A DNA stretch of 64,000 nucleotides. Origin: UBA12202 sp049595035 (GTDB taxonomy: Bacteria > Pseudomonadota > Alphaproteobacteria > Puniceispirillales > UBA1172). The DNA lies in assembly GCA_049595035.1 (NCBI GenBank), contig JBMYKD010000005.1:42999-106998 (forward strand). The letters run 5' to 3'. Below the pieces are notes generated by a model. It had not been told where the DNA came from. It searched no databases and was given only the letters and a program-made list of their open reading frames with translations. This document shows positions 63,089-64,000 of the stretch, piece after piece (position 1 is the first letter of the stretch; the number at the start of each line of letters is the position of its first letter). A program made the translations under genes and the position numbers.

Positions 63089-64000
63089 GCGATATTCTTT
63101 CCATGACAGCGGCCGCTGCTAGACAGGCGCTGGATAATAAAACCATCAGTGCGGTGGAATTAACCGAAGCCTATATCAAGGCAGGCGATGATACGGCAGA
63201 TAACAACGCTTATGTTTTGCGAACATCTGAAAAAGCCATGGATATGGCAAAGGCTAGTGATGCCCGACTAGCCGAAGGCACAGGTGGATTGCTGGAAGGT
63301 ATTCCAATTGGTGTCAAGGATATGTTCTGCACCAAAGGGGTTGAAACAACAGCATCTTCGGCCATCCTGAAAGGATTTGTGCCACCATATGAATCCACGG
63401 TCACGGAAAATCTATGGCAGGATGGCGCGGTCATGCTGGGTAAAATTAATTGTGATGAGTTTGCTATGGGTTCAGCCAATGAAACCAGTGCCTTTGGTGC
63501 AGTTATTAACCCATGGACCGCCAGTGAAGGCCCTCTCAAGGGGAAAGCTTTAACACCTGGCGGATCATCTGGCGGGTCAGCGGCGGCGATGGCGGCACGC
63601 TCAACCTTGCTTGCTCCGGGCACGGATACAGGTGGTTCCATTCGTCAGCCGGCGGCATTTTGTGGTCTGGTCGGGATGAAACCGACTTATGGCCGGTGTT
63701 CACGTCTGGGAATTGTTGCTTTTGCCTCATCGCTTGATCAGGCAGGACCTATCACGCGGGATGTGGCGGATTGTGCGCTTATGATGACGTCAATGTCCAG
63801 CCATGATAAGGGGGATTCTACTTCCATTGATGCGCCGCTTCCTGATCTGATGGATGCGCTGGCCAGTGCTAAAAACGAAGGCATTAAGGGAATGCGTATT
63901 GGTATTCCGGATGAATACACGGTAGATGGCATGCCTGATCAGATTGTCAAGCTCTGGGAAACGGGGCGCAAATGGCTTGAAGATGCTGGTGCTAGTTGTG
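63085..64000 (+). CDS. gatA: Aspartyl/glutamyl-tRNA amidotransferase subunit A (3' end beyond window)
   Basis: About 305 codons of GatA are present before the window ends. GatA releases ammonia from glutamine and passes it to GatB. The amidase-signature triad is intact: Lys78 (IGVKDMFCTKG), cis-Ser161 in PGGSSGGSAAA and Ser185 in TDTGGSIRQPA, with the same 24-residue spacing as in the Staphylococcus enzyme. Its presence suggests that Gln-tRNA (and perhaps Asn-tRNA) is made by the indirect route here. Confidence 0.97.
   Translation, partial: MSDILSMTAAAARQALDNKTISAVELTEAYIKAGDDTADNNAYVLRTSEKAMDMAKASDARLAEGTGGLLEGIPIGVKDMFCTKGVETTASSAILKGFVPPYESTVTENLWQDGAVMLGKINCDEFAMGSANETSAFGAVINPWTASEGPLKGKALTPGGSSGGSAAAMAARSTLLAPGTDTGGSIRQPAAFCGLVGMKPTYGRCSRLGIVAFASSLDQAGPITRDVADCALMMTSMSSHDKGDSTSIDAPLPDLMDALASAKNEGIKGMRIGIPDEYTVDGMPDQIVKLWETGRKWLEDAGASC

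Noticed and set aside
1..64000. CRISPR arrays, insertion sequences, prophage or integrative elements
   Set aside because: No regularly spaced repeats, transposase or integrase motifs, or terminal inverted repeats were seen. Gene content is continuous core genome.

Overview
This is a compact, gene-dense stretch of an alphaproteobacterial chromosome, almost entirely housekeeping genes. The lineage call rests on gene order: bamA-skp-lpxD-fabZ-lpxA-lpxI-lpxB joined to gltA, gltX, comEC, lexA, moeA, moaC and trpCDG; fabD-fabG-acpP-fabF-mltG-gmk joined to rsmA-pdxA-surA-lptG-lptF; and pepA-holC-ndk. It also rests on lineage-typical families: LpxI, HdaA, an EipB-type DUF1849 protein, DinB with an N-terminal zinc ribbon, and a GTTC-N7-GTAC SOS box. 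Base composition is moderate rather than GC-rich, and many genes overlap by 1-17 bases. A free-living marine alphaproteobacterium of the SAR116 kind would fit, but that is only a guess. No insertion sequence, prophage, integrase, CRISPR array or rRNA was seen, and no gap between genes exceeds about 240 bases.

Layout. Positions 1-6831 (+): outer-membrane assembly and lipid A synthesis. 6828-9551 (-): citrate synthase and glutamyl-tRNA synthetase. 9567-11756 (+): comEC. 11740-16826 (-): lexA, molybdopterin genes and trpCDG without trpE. 17068-18069 (+): rplM-rpsI with a near-consensus promoter and a clear terminator. 18187-21848 (+): GFA-family protein, hom, recJ and tRNA-Glu. 21938-23461 (-): an iron-sulfur (6-4) photolyase. 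23644-28825 (+): fatty-acid synthesis genes, mltG and gmk. 28822-34200 (-): rsmA, pdxA, surA, lptG, lptF. 34336-36808 (+): pepA, holC, ndk. 36877-38865 (-): a 43-residue membrane peptide resembling cytochrome oxidase subunit IV, then purN and purM. 38905-41556 (+): DUF2066, hdaA and a degenerate SDR. 41561-44823 (-): a PYROXD2-like flavoprotein, a PhyH-type dioxygenase and rpe. 44972-48695 (+): ppk1-ppx. 48687-49850 (-): rnd. 49957-50751 (+): eipB. 50748-62716 (-): one long co-directional run whose transcription order is ruvX, pyrB, pyrC-like, plsY, dprA, topA, rnr, rpmG, ROK kinase, dinB. 62777-64000 (+): gatC and the 5' part of gatA.

The genes form a coherent core. Lipid A is made (LpxA, D, I, B), moved (LptF, LptG) and inserted alongside BamA, Skp and SurA. 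The type II fatty-acid genes feed both phospholipid (PlsY) and lipid A. SOS control (LexA), lesion bypass (DinB), photoreactivation, RecJ and ComEC/DprA cover DNA repair and uptake. GatCA suggests the indirect route to Gln-tRNA.

I found no clear undescribed multi-gene system. The best leads are: the translationally overlapping PhyH dioxygenase and PYROXD2-like flavoprotein next to an SDR without the catalytic Tyr and Lys; a PyrC homologue lacking its metal-binding His-x-His; lptD missing from its usual slot between lptG and surA; convergent gene pairs that share a single TTAA as both stop codons; and a few unexplained inverted repeats next to start codons or in divergent promoter regions.
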